Source of the DNA: Sycon ciliatum
Lineage: Eukaryota > Porifera > Calcarea > Leucosolenida > Sycettidae
Reading direction: 5' to 3'
NCBI RefSeq assembly: GCF_964019385.1
Contig: NC_088645.1
Coordinates: 7,414,175-7,478,174, forward strand
DNA length: 64,000 nucleotides
The notes beneath the pieces were generated by a model. The model saw nothing but the letters and a program-made list of their open reading frames with translations, was not told where the DNA came from and did not search any database. Both the position numbers and the translations under genes were made by a program. Positions 50,487-61,409 of this stretch are shown one piece after another (position 1 is the stretch's first letter; every line of letters begins with the position of its first letter).

Positions 50487-51100
50487 ACACCCCTAGTGAC
50501 CGGCGCTGACTCTGCCGATCACGGACGTTCTGGAGTCGACGGGATCTCTCTTCCGACGTTTCCTGTGACCGGCGCTGACTCGCCCGTTCAGGATTATTTT
50601 GGAGATGACGGGATCTTTCTTACAAAGTATGTTTTTGCTGACGCATCCTGTCTTTTATTCGGCAACTAAAGTCCATTCTAATAGCATTTCCTCGTCTCCC
50701 TACTTCGTATTTCTTTTCAGAAAATCTCCCTATACAGCAGGGAGTCGTTTACATAATACGAATCCCTGCTATACATCTATATACGTTATAATTATTATGC
50801 TACAGAAAGAAAGTGTTATCACCCTCAAATTGTTTACGTAGTGTATGGTGCGAGTGTTGTGAGTATGATTGTCCCCCCCCCTCCCTCCGTTCACACTTCC
50901 TTCCGTCTGTTCAGGTTCGTTCTTTGTTTTGCTGATGCTGATGATTCACATATGCATTGTTCTTACCTGCTGACCTTGCCCCCCACTGAATTGATGTAGT
51001 ATTATCACCTTTTTTGTTTCGCTCCTTTTCACCTTCTTTCACTTTTATTTGTCCATAATTATAAGATTAGTTCAAGTAGTTCTCATTCCATTGTTACGTA
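50487..51100 (+). other. Probable Penelope-like family B 3' non-coding end
   Basis: No protein block was found. The pyrimidine-rich sequence leading to the hammerhead at 51101 resembles the 3' flanks at 26.8, 38.0 and 47.6 kb. A direct duplication of GTGACCGGCGCTGACTC occurs at 50496-50582. Confidence 0.4.
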
Positions 51101-51142
51101 GATTCACTGATGATTGTAACAAGAAAACAGTTCTGAACGAAT
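51101..51142 (+). ncRNA. Hammerhead ribozyme, family B (51 kb copy)
   Basis: Stem I TTCA/TGAA, extended by GA/TC; CTGATGA (51107-51113); stem II TTG-TAA-CAA; GAAA (51123-51126); stem III AA/TT with loop CAG; C51133 at the cleavage position. Stem II is perfectly paired with bases different from those in the 37-38 kb copies, which is covariation. Confidence 0.85.
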
Positions 51143-51364
51143 CCTCGCTTTCCCTTCCTTGTGTGCCTTGCGATAATCGTACAACATTTTACACATACAT
51201 GTCGACATAATGCTTACTGTGCAATTAGTTGTCTTTGTAGCTATAATTATTAAAACTTCTGTCTCCGAAAGGCTTGTTCATTTTTAAATTGTTTGATGGA
51301 AACATTTTTGTTGTTTCGTTCTGTGACAATTGTACAAGCTGCCAGGCGTTGTTTTTCTATTGCG

Positions 51365-52440
51365 ATGGGTAAGAAGCGAGCTCAAGGCCGACCAGGCAGA
51401 CCCAGGAAGAGAAAAGTTCATGGAAATCAATCGCTGAGAGCCGAATCGGAAGATGAAGCTGCAGCATGTGCGCCAGAAAATCTTGACGATTCTCTGCCAA
51501 ATTTCAACGATTATTTGCCTTCTTGTTCTAGTTCTGATGATGCTGAGACTTCTTCCAAGGATGACCTGAGCACAAGCGATTCGAGTTCAGGATCCAGTTC
51601 AGACTCGGACGATGACAATGAACTACCTCATGGATTCAGGCTCGTCGACTTGGTGTGCCTTCAAACTCTTTTGTTGGCTTGTGTGTTGCAAAATTTGTCA
51701 TGGACCAGTCACTCTGAGTGAGCAGAAGTGGAAAGGGTTTGCATCCTGCCCGGAGCTGACCTGTCAACCCTGTGAAGCTCACACATCGCAGTATATGACA
51801 GACAAACATAAGCGTGTTTGGGATGTAAACCGACGAGCTGTGTTTGGCATGCGCTGGATCGGTCGCGGGCACTGAGCAATGCTGAAGTTGGGAGCTGCTT
51901 TGAATATACCTGTGCCCATGACCTTCTCCGCATACCAAGGACATGCCAGGGCTCTACACAAATCGGCCAAGGTTGTTGCTGAGAATAGCATGAGTGCGGC
52001 AGCGACACAAGTCTTGGACAATGCACCTGGAGATGTTATTATTGCCGACACTGCCGTTACGTATGACGGAACCTGGATGCGCAGAGGCTATGCATCGCTG
52101 TATGGTGTTTTGTGGCCATGGCATGGGGCACAGGAAAAGTCCTTGACGTTGAAGCTCTATCCCGATTCTGCCACCAGTGCGCCCATTTCAAGAACGAGCA
52201 TGCAAATAAAGAGTTGACAAATGCTGAACTGCAGGACAAGCTGGACAACCATGAATACCCGTAGGCAAATACACCGCCTCCACCAGTGTGCTGTTGGATG
52301 CCAAGAGAAGGTCAGGTGCAGCCAGAAAGCAGTTGGGGCACATCAAGCTGTCCAGGAAAAAGCGCAGGAGGTTGAGGAAGGGTGGACAGGATGCAGCAGA
52401 AGAGATAGAAGGCGCCCCCTGTGTGGCAGGTGGTCACTAA
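51365..52440 (+). pseudogene. Mutator-like transposase relic with AT-hook N-terminus
   Basis: MGKKRAQGRPGRPRKRKV (51365 on) is an AT-hook start, followed by acidic and Ser-rich sequence and HGFRLVDL. After a frameshift near 51650-51710 comes KVWDVNRR-like VWDVNRRAVFGMRWIGRGH, then an in-frame TGA (51873-51875), then LNIPVPM and IADTAVTYDGTWMRRGYASL. A second frameshift near 52130 leads to LDVEALSRFCHQCAHFKN and a stop near 52260. DVNRR-x-V-x-A/GMR, DGTW-x-RG and LD-x-E-x-LS-x-x-C are hallmarks of the Mutator-like transposase domain common in invertebrate genomes (family knowledge). A basic C-terminus (RKKRRRLRKGGQD) ends at 52438-52440, so the middle is deleted. Confidence 0.75.
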
Positions 52441-53701
52441 TACATCATCATGCTGTGAAATGCTGAGATTTGGAGTGCCTTTTTCTCCTATTTTAGGGCT
52501 GTTCCGCAGCTTCTAACCACGATTTCAGGATGCCAGTGCATGACACACCCCACAATGTATATATATTCTGAACTCTGTGACATATTTGGCTAGGTGCTAA
52601 ACCAATTGTTCCGTGCATTACTGCAAGTTTTATGATGTTTTACCTCATTGAAGGACGCGTTGTCAATGTGCGCGAATTTTTATATCTCTTGCTCTGGGTA
52701 CTGTGTTTCTCCTTGTCAACAGATCAATCCTTTCTTTGGTTTAGCACCTCAAGTTATATAGTAGCAATTGTGTTTTGTAACTTGTTTTGTGTTTTCTTCA
52801 TTTTGCGGCTAGAGCTCAGTATGCGTGATTTTTCGAAGAATTTCTAATTATTAATACATAGAGTGACCAGTTTGGTTCATTGGCATGTGCTAAGAGTGCG
52901 GTGTGATACGTTAGAAGAAAGCACAGAAAATGTTGTGCAATTCCAATGAGGGAGACTGAAGTTACGTCCCGTTTGCCGATGCCGGTCCGCGAAGGCATAG
53001 TCCCACCTTTTTTAAGGTAGCAGCCGGGTCCTAAATTTCATATGGCATTCAATTGACCGTAACTTTGGTGTCTCTCAATGGATTTGAGTGAAATTTGCAC
53101 CACACACTCCTGCCAATATGCTGGCCCTCTGGACATGATTTAAAAGTTCTTGCGCCTCACTGACAGGCTTTACAGGCCGGACAAACCTCAAAATTCCGGC
53201 ATAGTGCCACGGTTGGCGAGCCACCCAGGAGCCAAACAAATACATTTACAATTTTTTCACATTTTCTAGCCAATTCTGTCCGTGCGCAGGATCAAAACCT
53301 AAAAAACGTCCAGAAGCAGCCATGGGTGGTGGGATAGGGCCCTTCAACGTGGCCCTGGAATCTGTCACAACTGAAGGTGTGGGCGTTCTGTCACAGACTC
53401 CCACAGACCCAAGTCAATTTTTGAATTTGTTTAGGTTCAGGGCGTGCTACGAGGTCGTACCTTAGATACAACATCCAGTGCTGGGACCTCCACAGCAAGC
53501 CATTTCCACAGCGCTTTAAACCGAATCCAGGATACCCTCCAAAATCGGCAAAGACTACCACTCACGTTCCACTACTACCTAGTACTGAGTCCTACCTGAC
53601 TTCTTGACACGACTCAAACTTGCCAAAGTCACTAAATCAACATCAACTACAATAATCAAGCCACATATCTGCAACGTCACGAGGGTGCTGGCAAAAGTCC
53701 T

Positions 53702-53738
53702 GCTGCACGGCGGCGGGCTTCGCCTGCCGCCGTGCAGC
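53702..53738. repeat. 17-bp GC-rich hairpin
   Basis: GCTGCACGGCGGC pairs with GCCGCCGTGCAGC. Inside, one G-T pair and GGC/GCC close a TTC loop, so all 34 arm bases are paired. It stands out in AT-rich surroundings. It could be a MITE-like relic or a structured RNA. Confidence 0.8.
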
Positions 53739-56343
53739 CCAATACGTGGTTTTTTAACGTGATTATTTGACCCAGAATCTGCGAAAACCAGGCTTAAGGT
53801 GAAATTTCACAAAATGACTTTTTCCCATTTTCAGCTTCTACTGGGCATGAGAGGTCAGGAAACAAAATATTACAGGTGTGTGTCGACTCATAGTGGTATT
53901 AAAAGTATCTCAAACACACCAGGGTATTGTGTTAAAAAATCCAAAAAAAACACAAAATTGTTATCACAGGAAAGAAATGAAGAGAGATCCACCAGAGTGA
54001 AGGAAGAGACATGGATGATTTTTGTTTAGGTGACATGACAAGGTAGGCATGTGGGGGCAGGCCTGTTGTGGCCTTGGTGCTGCAGGCTGTAGCCGCCATG
54101 CACAGTTCTGCATGAATTTTGTTTGCTCCTCACTCAGCACATTCTGGGGCTGAATACATGTACTGGCATGCTCTGGCGCTACACACCACAAGGAAACCCG
54201 ACTCCAGTCGAGATGGCACCTTTTGAAGGGTGAATCTAGTACAACTGTTCAGAAACCAGAAAGAACACGGCCTTTTAAACTGTTCCACTGTTCATAGTAT
54301 GCGCATAGTGTGCTGGCGTCACGCGGCTGCAGTGTCTGCTTGGTGCTGACCAGCAAGTGAAATCTCGCGATTATCTCGGCACGCCGTACAATCCCTGGCA
54401 GCTGGCTGTCCAGCGAGGAAAGTTTCAAGTGGAGGCCTCTCGATCTGCTTGCTCATTCGCCTGGCATTCAGTAGCACTTCATCGCCAAGGACTTCAATTC
54501 AAAACAGTTTTCGCACTGCGCTTCAAGCCTTTTCCTCGTCAACTTGCTGCAAACGTATGAGCTCTGCTGCGCGTGTTCCCTTTGCGTGAGGCCCAGAAAC
54601 AGCTAGTATCTCCATACTTCGATTGGCTAGGATCAATGTCGTCCAGGTTCTCCTCGCTATCGCCATCACGACTCTAACTGGAGGCGATTTCTTCACCATT
54701 TTCCGCAAGCAGCAGCTAGCGCAGAAATTTCGCCATTCCTGAGTGAAGGAGATGGAATCCGTTCGATCAGCTCAAAAACTCTTCGTTGTGACTAGAGGAG
54801 TAGCAGGGAATATTCTACCGGAAGCCCTTTGACTTCCCTGACTGCTGAAACCCTTCCTGCCATGACTGCTACTTCTTCAAACAAGCGAGATTCTCTTTGG
54901 TTCCATTTCACTGCACTCGAGCGTCCACGCGACACAACCTTTTACAAAACATCATTTTTCTCAAAAAAATGATTTTCACCCTAAGACTGGTTTTCGCAGA
55001 AGTTGGGCCATTTGGACTTTTTTGGACTTGGAGCAAAATTCTGCACACTTTCGCGTGTTTCCATGATACAGCAAGTTGCGCACAGTCTGCTCACATGCAA
55101 ATACAGTGCTGCCAACAAATGACAGCGTGCAACAAAAAAATCTTTCCCTGCAAGGGCACATTTTCGGCCATAACTCTTGAACGGCCGGTCAGATCGAGAC
55201 AATATTTTCAGAGATTTTGCAGCTATTCATGCTCTCTCAATTGATGTACCACTCGATATGAATTTACAAATTCGATTTTTCAGTGATTTTACGACCAGGC
55301 TGCCACTTTAAGCGTTTAAGCGTTTGGGTGAATGGAAACGTCATCGCACTAGTAGAAGCGATGCTTGGATGGTGTTTGCGGATGCGGGTTTGCTCTTTGT
55401 TTTTGTATTCCCTACATGGCTTGTAGTCCATCAGCCAAGAACTCAGAAGTCGTCAAATTCAAGCACCCTGTTGCACTTAGAAATCGAATACTTGATTTTG
55501 GCCTCAATGGGGAGGTTAGGTACCCTGTACACCGAATCCGCAAGTAAAAAGAGTAAACGACTTGCACGCTCTGCAGGGGGAAGCCGACAAAGTGACCATT
55601 TTTGGCATTTCATCGACAGCCATTGTTGTGACCTAAACCCAATCTCCAATCAGTGCCATGCGCGTTTCAGGAATGAACTTTCAGATTTTTGTGAATTACG
55701 GGAAAAATCTTGCAAATCGAGAAGATTTGCAGTGTAAACCATTGCAGTTTCCGTATTACACGTGTGCCTGGGTTCAAATTACAATAAAATTGTTGTTCGC
55801 CTAAAGTTGTAGAGTGTTGTTCCATTACACATCTCTTTCACTGTTCTATTTAATTGAACATCCGAATACATACCTTCAGGAAGATTACAATGAGCTAGTA
55901 TTGAACATCATCCACCTTCGGGTTTCCGAAGTGTGCACCCCGAGTCATGTCAAGCAGGTTTGAAGCGTAGTTTTTACTGTTTGGCAAAAGTGATCTACGC
56001 TTCCACCCTGAATGGAATCACCCCGGGAAGGTCCTGATCCCTGGAAAAATAAGGAACGTGGAGAGCTAAAAGTAAGGAATCTGCGGCGATGGATGTTGTA
56101 CATCGAGTGAATGCCCTGCAGTTCTCTTCTCCATTACGACCAACTAGCAAACGCCATGGCTCTGGATGCTGACAGCAAACAGTTGAAATAAAGGCAAGGC
56201 TGCTTTGAACATGTTGCAACCATGTAGTAGTACAGTTACAGTTGTACTACTTCGAAGTACTATCTACCACACTCGAGATCACCCAAAGAATAAAGCGATT
56301 GAATTCAAAATCAAAAAAATTGTTGGGGATCGTCTGAAGCATA

Positions 56344-56441
56344 TTCAAGCGAGGTACAGTCGGGCTTGATGACTGACCAAAGCCCTCGGGCTGGTCCCTT
56401 GGGCTTTGATCAGCCATCAATCCCTCTGTACCTCGCTTGAT
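56344..56441. repeat. Inverted repeat, arms of about 40 bp
   Basis: TCAAGCGAGGTACAG and CAAAGCCC on the left are mirrored by GGGCTTTG and CTGTACCTCGCTTGA on the right, with a few mismatches between. Immediately upstream (56225-56262) are palindromic GTAGTAGTACA/TGTACTACTTC motifs. Confidence 0.7.
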
Positions 56442-57379
56442 TATCTTCTTCATACCATTGTAGTTGCAAACAAGTAACTACAACAATTGCAGTACAATAG
56501 TCATGTAGTTTTTTGAATTAGTTATTTGAAAATGGTTAGCATCTTCATCTTCTTCCCGGTGCGCATGTACACATATTTTTTGAATCTGTACGTGCTCCAA
56601 GCCAACTCACCTCTGCTCAAATCGACGGCGATTTATTTCGCGATTTTAGGTCGATCGCCACGGAAAACCACACCAAACGTTGACAAAACTCCACGTTTTT
56701 CACTGAAGACGCATTGGATGTCCTGATAAAACGGATGGAAAACCTCGTAATGGCTGATGAAGAAGAAGAAATTTGTCGAACTTCCAAGGCGCACTGCAAA
56801 AGGAGTGCAAGAGTTTCGCCAGGGAAAGTAGGCAGGTTGGATTCAGTGATGCTTTTGCTGTCGATTGATGTCAGTTCCAGGTGTTCGATTTGTAAGTGCA
56901 ACAGGGGACTCACTTTAGCACCACTGGCTGATGGACTATTGATTCCTTTCTATCATTTTCGGATTGGATTTTCCTATTTAATTGATTTGACTTTTCCTCC
57001 TTACTTGAATAGATTTGTCACCATTGCCTTCCTGGCTTGCGCTTTTCAGTTTCTTCATTCCGACACCCGGTTTGTTTTCAAATAAAGGCGAAGTTCAGTA
57101 GTAATAGCAGTAGTAGTAGTATGTATGTATTATTTCCTACGGCAATCCCACACTAATACGGTGACGTTTAGCTGGCAGTGGATTATAAAGACTCGCTGAA
57201 AGGAGATGAAGCACGTGGGCAACTTGTGACACGTTCTCTTGAGCCTAACGCGCAACATTCGAAGCTGGTGGTGCTTTTTAACACAGGATCAAGCCTGGAT
57301 TGTCACGCATGAAAGAAAGTTTCGTCCATTCAATTCTGATTTATCCCGTGTAGTTCAAGATTCATTCAGGTTTTGTAAA

Positions 57380-58096
57380 ATGTCCAGTGAAAGCCAAGAG
57401 GCTGTGCCCAAGAAGGAGGCAAAGCTTGGCTTGCGCACGAAGGTAGCGGCTTTGAGGGCAAAGAAAGCAAGTATGGAGCGTCAGCGAGAAGAAGAAAGTG
57501 AAACCAAGGAGTGTGTGCCCAAGAAGGAGGCAACGCTCAAATTGCGCGAGAAGGCAGCGACTTTAGTGGCAGAGAAAGCTAGTAGCGAGCCTTGCCGAGA
57601 AGAAGGTGATAAGACAATATCAAGTGAAACCAAGGAGAGTCTGCCCAAGGAGAAGTCGAAGCTCGACTTGCCCGCTAAGGCAGCGACGTTGGGGGCAGAG
57701 AAAGCAAGTAGCGAGCGTGGGCAAGAAGAAGACGATGTTACAATATATATTGAAATGCTTGAAGAGCTCAACCTTCGCGCTACGGCAGCAGCTAGCGAGC
57801 GTCAGCGAGAAGAAGGTGATCGTCAGAGGGCCTGCATAGCTGCCAGGGAGCCCTACAAAGTCCAATTTCAGACAAACGCCGATAGCTCGACTGATCTAGA
57901 TCGTCCGTATGGTGCCCTTAAAGTTACGAAAAGTGCCCTTCCACTCCAGTCCAGTCTTCCACTGGACCCACGGGTATGGTGGGAGTTGTCACAACATCGA
58001 ACTCTGGACCCTGCGTACCTGAGGACTACGCGCGAAGGACGGGTACGCATCAATAAGATGAAGAGAGATGCGGCGAAGAGACGACAACTTGAGTAA
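57380..58096 (+). CDS. Lysine/glutamate-rich internal-repeat protein, unrecognised
   Basis: 238 residues from the first ATG (57380); the frame is open further 5' but lacks ATG. Residues 1-150 or so are three and a half degenerate repeats of 37-44 residues with the pattern SETKE-VPKKEA-L-LR-KAATL-AEKASSE-REE, likely alpha-helical and possibly coiled-coil. The C-terminal 90 residues (YKVQFQTNAD, DRPYGALKVTKSALP, DPRVWWELSQHRTLDPAYL) are non-repetitive and end in a basic KMKRDAAKRRQLE. No signal peptide. AATAAA occurs at about 58172. I do not recognise the family. Basic C-terminus, repeats and single exon recall the 29.2 kb protein, without sequence homology I could show. Confidence 0.55.
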   Translation: MSSESQEAVPKKEAKLGLRTKVAALRAKKASMERQREEESETKECVPKKEATLKLREKAATLVAEKASSEPCREEGDKTISSETKESLPKEKSKLDLPAKAATLGAEKASSERGQEEDDVTIYIEMLEELNLRATAAASERQREEGDRQRACIAAREPYKVQFQTNADSSTDLDRPYGALKVTKSALPLQSSLPLDPRVWWELSQHRTLDPAYLRTTREGRVRINKMKRDAAKRRQLE

Positions 58097-58802
58097 TTAT
58101 CGTAGTAAGGAGGACGAAGCCATTATTGACGGTTGGCATGAGACAATTTTTTTTGTATACGCACCTTTTAAATAAAAATTATTTCGCGTTCAATTACTGT
58201 ATACTTTTAGTGTAAGCTATTATAAATTTATAATATTGCCTCTTGTCTTGGAAAGCTACATGGACTTCAGAGTAGTTCTCTCGTAGCCCCTTCTACTATG
58301 ATCACATAAATATTATGATCAATCAGGTGAGACGAAGAGAGAGGGCTACTACTTCTACCAAGGTCGTAGGCGGATGAATGTAAGGCGCCACAACAATGTT
58401 TACATTAAATTTAAATTTTCGATAATATTACTTTCTTACGTACCGGTAGCCTGTTGATAGTAGTAATACGTCACGTGACAAAGCCTCGAATCACTCTTGT
58501 GTACGTAACGGTAGATATTATTAATTTTTTTGTTGCGTCAGGGTAAACTATTCACCCAGGATAACTGTTGTGTTCTGTTTGAGAACAGAGATCGAATGGC
58601 GTTCACATTGTAAGATTCTAGGTATCAATGAAAATAAATTGCCCAATTTGTTTTGCAGTACCGTTTGACAGTTTGAGGTACCTGTACGTGTACAGGTTGA
58701 CTGTCATCATAGTTTTACGGTCAGTAGGATGCCGGCGTATGTAGACGTGTGTGTATTAGAAGTCGTAGGAAAAAAATATTTATTTTATTTATTTAAAACT
58801 CG
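58097..58802. other. Spacer with duplicated upstream block of the proline-rich gene
   Basis: 58500-58770 aligns with 41580-41995 (GTAAACTATTCAC, GTAAGATTCTAGGTATCAAT, GTATGTAGACGTGTGTGT). In the 41-42 kb locus this block leads directly to the TATA box; here it is separated from 62.4 kb by the LINE. Confidence 0.55.
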
Positions 58803-58890
58803 CTACGGAGATGTGTTGAAGCTGGGTGTCAGGACGTCGAATGTCTCAGTTTTGTGCCTAGTTGTTGCACTTTCTGACTGTATATAGTAT
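58803..58890 (-). repeat. Dispersed repeat family X, copy 4
   Basis: On the minus strand CAGTCAGAAAGTGCAACAAC, TAGGCACAAAACTGAGACAT and CGACGTCCTGACACCCAGCT match the 45.6 kb copy. Confidence 0.7.
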
Positions 58891-59129
58891 CTAGTTACAG
58901 TGGTGGAGAGTTACTCTTAACTCGTTTCCATATGTCCTTTTCCTTTCTACTTTTATTTATTTATTTATTTATTTATTTCACCTTCCCGTGGCCAGAGAAT
59001 ATAGGCCAATATGGAGGGAGGGGGGCGGTAGCCAGCCATGGCAGTAAACAAAAACAAAGCAAAAATAAATAAATATTACACATTACTGGAGGCAAAGAGA
59101 AACAAATGTGGATGAAGAACTAGCAGTTA

Positions 59130-61382
59130 TTAGAACACGAGCTTCATGTTGGCCTTGAAATCCTTTAGCGTACAAGACGATTTTACTGATAGAGGCAGGG
59201 CCAGCCAGAGAGAATAGGCAGCAAAAAACGGAGATCTGGTATAAGCTGAGGTTCGGGCTTTAGGTAAAGTGCAGGGATTGCGCGTAGGACGAGTGGGAAG
59301 AAACCAGTTATATTTACGCAAGTGTGGCGGGGCTTTGTCAAGACGAATAGAATGAACAACAATACACAGTTTTCGATCCGCTTGACTAGAGATAGGGAAG
59401 GTGTTAAACATATCATACAGCTCGGCAGAAGGAAAGTATGATGGTTTGCGGAAAAGGACTTTGAGTATCCTCTTATTGTGGACTTCCAGGGTACTCATTA
59501 ACGATTTACTAAGTAGGGATGACCAGGCGGTTGAGCAATAGAGAAAAATGGGGAGAATATAGCAATGATAAAAAAGGCGAATGCATTCAAGCGGTAGGTG
59601 GGAGCAGTGAGACACGAGGTAGCCAACAGCTTTACTGACTGTGCTACAGATATAGTCGACATGTCTACTAAACGATAAGTCTGAGTCAATGACCAAACCA
59701 AGATGTTTGTGTTGTTTTACCACTGTGAGGTCTGTGAGGGATCCGGGAAGAGTGAATGCATAGGTTGGCTCTGAGTTCGGCAGGAATAATATCTCAGTCT
59801 TGGCGATATTAAGTCTTAGTCTCCAGGTAGTCATCCACTGATGGACTTCGTTGATACCGCGCTGGAGACTGTCTCGCAGCCTGTCTAGACACTCATTGAA
59901 CCGGAGCAGTGCAGTATCGTCAGCAAATAAGGACACACCTTCAACATGACTGGGAATATTTATATACACTAGGAAAAGGAGGGGCCCTAGGATGGATCCC
60001 TGGGGCACTCCGGACAGAACAGGTGAAGCATCTGAGAGAGTTCCACCTACAAAGACAACTTGCGTTCTGTCGGATAGGTAGTCTGTAATCCACTCCAGCG
60101 CTGAGTCACACACACCGAAAACTTTGGAAAGTTTAGCAAGTAATGCACGGTGCCACACGGTGTCGAAAGCTTTCTCGAGGTCGAAAAAGCACATGGCAAC
60201 TTTCCGCCCCATATGACGATGGTCGGCAATGTTTTGGATCAGCTTGGTGAGCTGTAGAGCGGTCGAGTCACCACGACGAAACCCAGATTGCGCGGGATCC
60301 AGAGCAGAAGAAATATGATTATACAATTGATTGAAGAAGAGCCGTTCGCAAAGTTTGGAAATACAGGACAGGAGGGAAATTGGGCGATAGTTACTAGCTT
60401 GAGATTTGCTGCCTTTGCACTTGTAAATAGGCACACTTTTAGCCAGTTTCCAGTCAGTAGGGAACTTGCCTGTGGTAAAGGAGAGGTTAAATAGGCGGCT
60501 AAGTGGAAAAGAAATCGCAGGAGCTAGCTTCTTTATCATATTGTTCGTGATACCGACTAGCCCTGGCGCTTTCCCAGATTTCAGGTTTGAGATGGCTTTA
60601 CGAACATCTGCTGTAGTGATATGAACGCGGGTGAATTGGCGAGTAGGACGAGTGTCATATTGGAGAGGGGGTATTACTAAACGTGGGTCATCAGGCACCG
60701 CGACAGAGGTAAACTGCTTGTTGATGATGGTTGCTTTTTGGAAGCTGTCGGACACCAGCAGCCCATCAGGGCTTGCAATGTCAGGGATGCCAGGTTTTAC
60801 TTTGTGCGATCGCTGACTGCGGACAAACTGGTGAAGCGTAGTGCTGCCTGAGATAAGTGTTGTTTTGATTGAACGAATGTACTGGCGGTGGCACCAGCGG
60901 GAGAGATGTCTCACCTGGTTCCGCTGTGCCTTATATGCTGATAGGTTGTAGTCCGTAGGGAATTTCTTGGAGAGGCTGAATAGGTCACGCTTCAACTTGA
61001 TAGCCTTGCGTAGTTCAGTGGAAACCCATGGATGATATTTGCGTGTAGACCCTGGGGTTGAGGGAGTTCGATTTGGTTTGCGGGAGCTATGAAGGGGAAC
61101 ATACTTGGACAGCACAGTCTGCAGGACACTGTGCAGGTTACTAAGTGCACTGTCCACGTCTGAGGATATTAATGAGTTCCAAGGTACTGAGTCTAAGTCT
61201 GCATTGACCGCCTCCCACACAGCAGGTGTGACGTGTCGGAGATCAAAAGACATAGGGTTAGGCTCCTGAGCTTGAGACGTTATTTCGCGGGGAGACTGAG
61301 GCAGGGGGATGTCAGTACACAATGGCATGGTCTGAGGCGCCCAGAGGGCAGTCAGTTTCGACGCAAGACGAGAGATTGGCAC
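59130..61382 (-). CDS. LINE reverse transcriptase
   Basis: 750 residues. The N-terminal third is a linker with basic helices (KYHPWVSTELRKAIKLKRDL). The RT motifs follow in order: [103 protein letters not shown] (catalytic), KTEILFLP, HKHLGLVIDSDLSF and a C-terminal LWLALPLSVKSSCTLKDFK. No internal stop interrupts it. The ORF's first Met is inside the endonuclease tail read in the wrong frame, so the true polyprotein start is upstream. Products prime reverse transcription at a nicked chromosomal target (family knowledge). Confidence 0.9.
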   Translation of the reverse strand: MPISRLASKLTALWAPQTMPLCTDIPLPQSPREITSQAQEPNPMSFDLRHVTPAVWEAVNADLDSVPWNSLISSDVDSALSNLHSVLQTVLSKYVPLHSSRKPNRTPSTPGSTRKYHPWVSTELRKAIKLKRDLFSLSKKFPTDYNLSAYKAQRNQVRHLSRWCHRQYIRSIKTTLISGSTTLHQFVRSQRSHKVKPGIPDIASPDGLLVSDSFQKATIINKQFTSVAVPDDPRLVIPPLQYDTRPTRQFTRVHITTADVRKAISNLKSGKAPGLVGITNNMIKKLAPAISFPLSRLFNLSFTTGKFPTDWKLAKSVPIYKCKGSKSQASNYRPISLLSCISKLCERLFFNQLYNHISSALDPAQSGFRRGDSTALQLTKLIQNIADHRHMGRKVAMCFFDLEKAFDTVWHRALLAKLSKVFGVCDSALEWITDYLSDRTQVVFVGGTLSDASPVLSGVPQGSILGPLLFLVYINIPSHVEGVSLFADDTALLRFNECLDRLRDSLQRGINEVHQWMTTWRLRLNIAKTEILFLPNSEPTYAFTLPGSLTDLTVVKQHKHLGLVIDSDLSFSRHVDYICSTVSKAVGYLVSHCSHLPLECIRLFYHCYILPIFLYCSTAWSSLLSKSLMSTLEVHNKRILKVLFRKPSYFPSAELYDMFNTFPISSQADRKLCIVVHSIRLDKAPPHLRKYNWFLPTRPTRNPCTLPKARTSAYTRSPFFAAYSLWLALPLSVKSSCTLKDFKANMKLVF

Positions 61383-61409
61383 GGTTACTAAATACCAAAT
61401 CCAAGCTGC

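Larger units (their letters stand above)
52441..57237. other. Long non-coding stretch
   Basis: I find no convincing gene in 4.8 kb. ORFs such as 54897-55244, 55324-55737 and 56714-57085 lack recognisable features and codon regularity. Notable items are the 37-nt hairpin at 53702-53738 and the inverted repeat at 56344-56441. Sentence-like stretches such as GGCCATAACTCTTGAACGGC (55164) resemble non-coding transposon interiors at 14.16 and 53.05 kb. Confidence 0.45.

Noticed and set aside
56753-56777. CTGATGAAGAAGAAGAAA resembling a hammerhead core
   Set aside because: The intervening GAA repeat cannot form stem II; a low-complexity coincidence.
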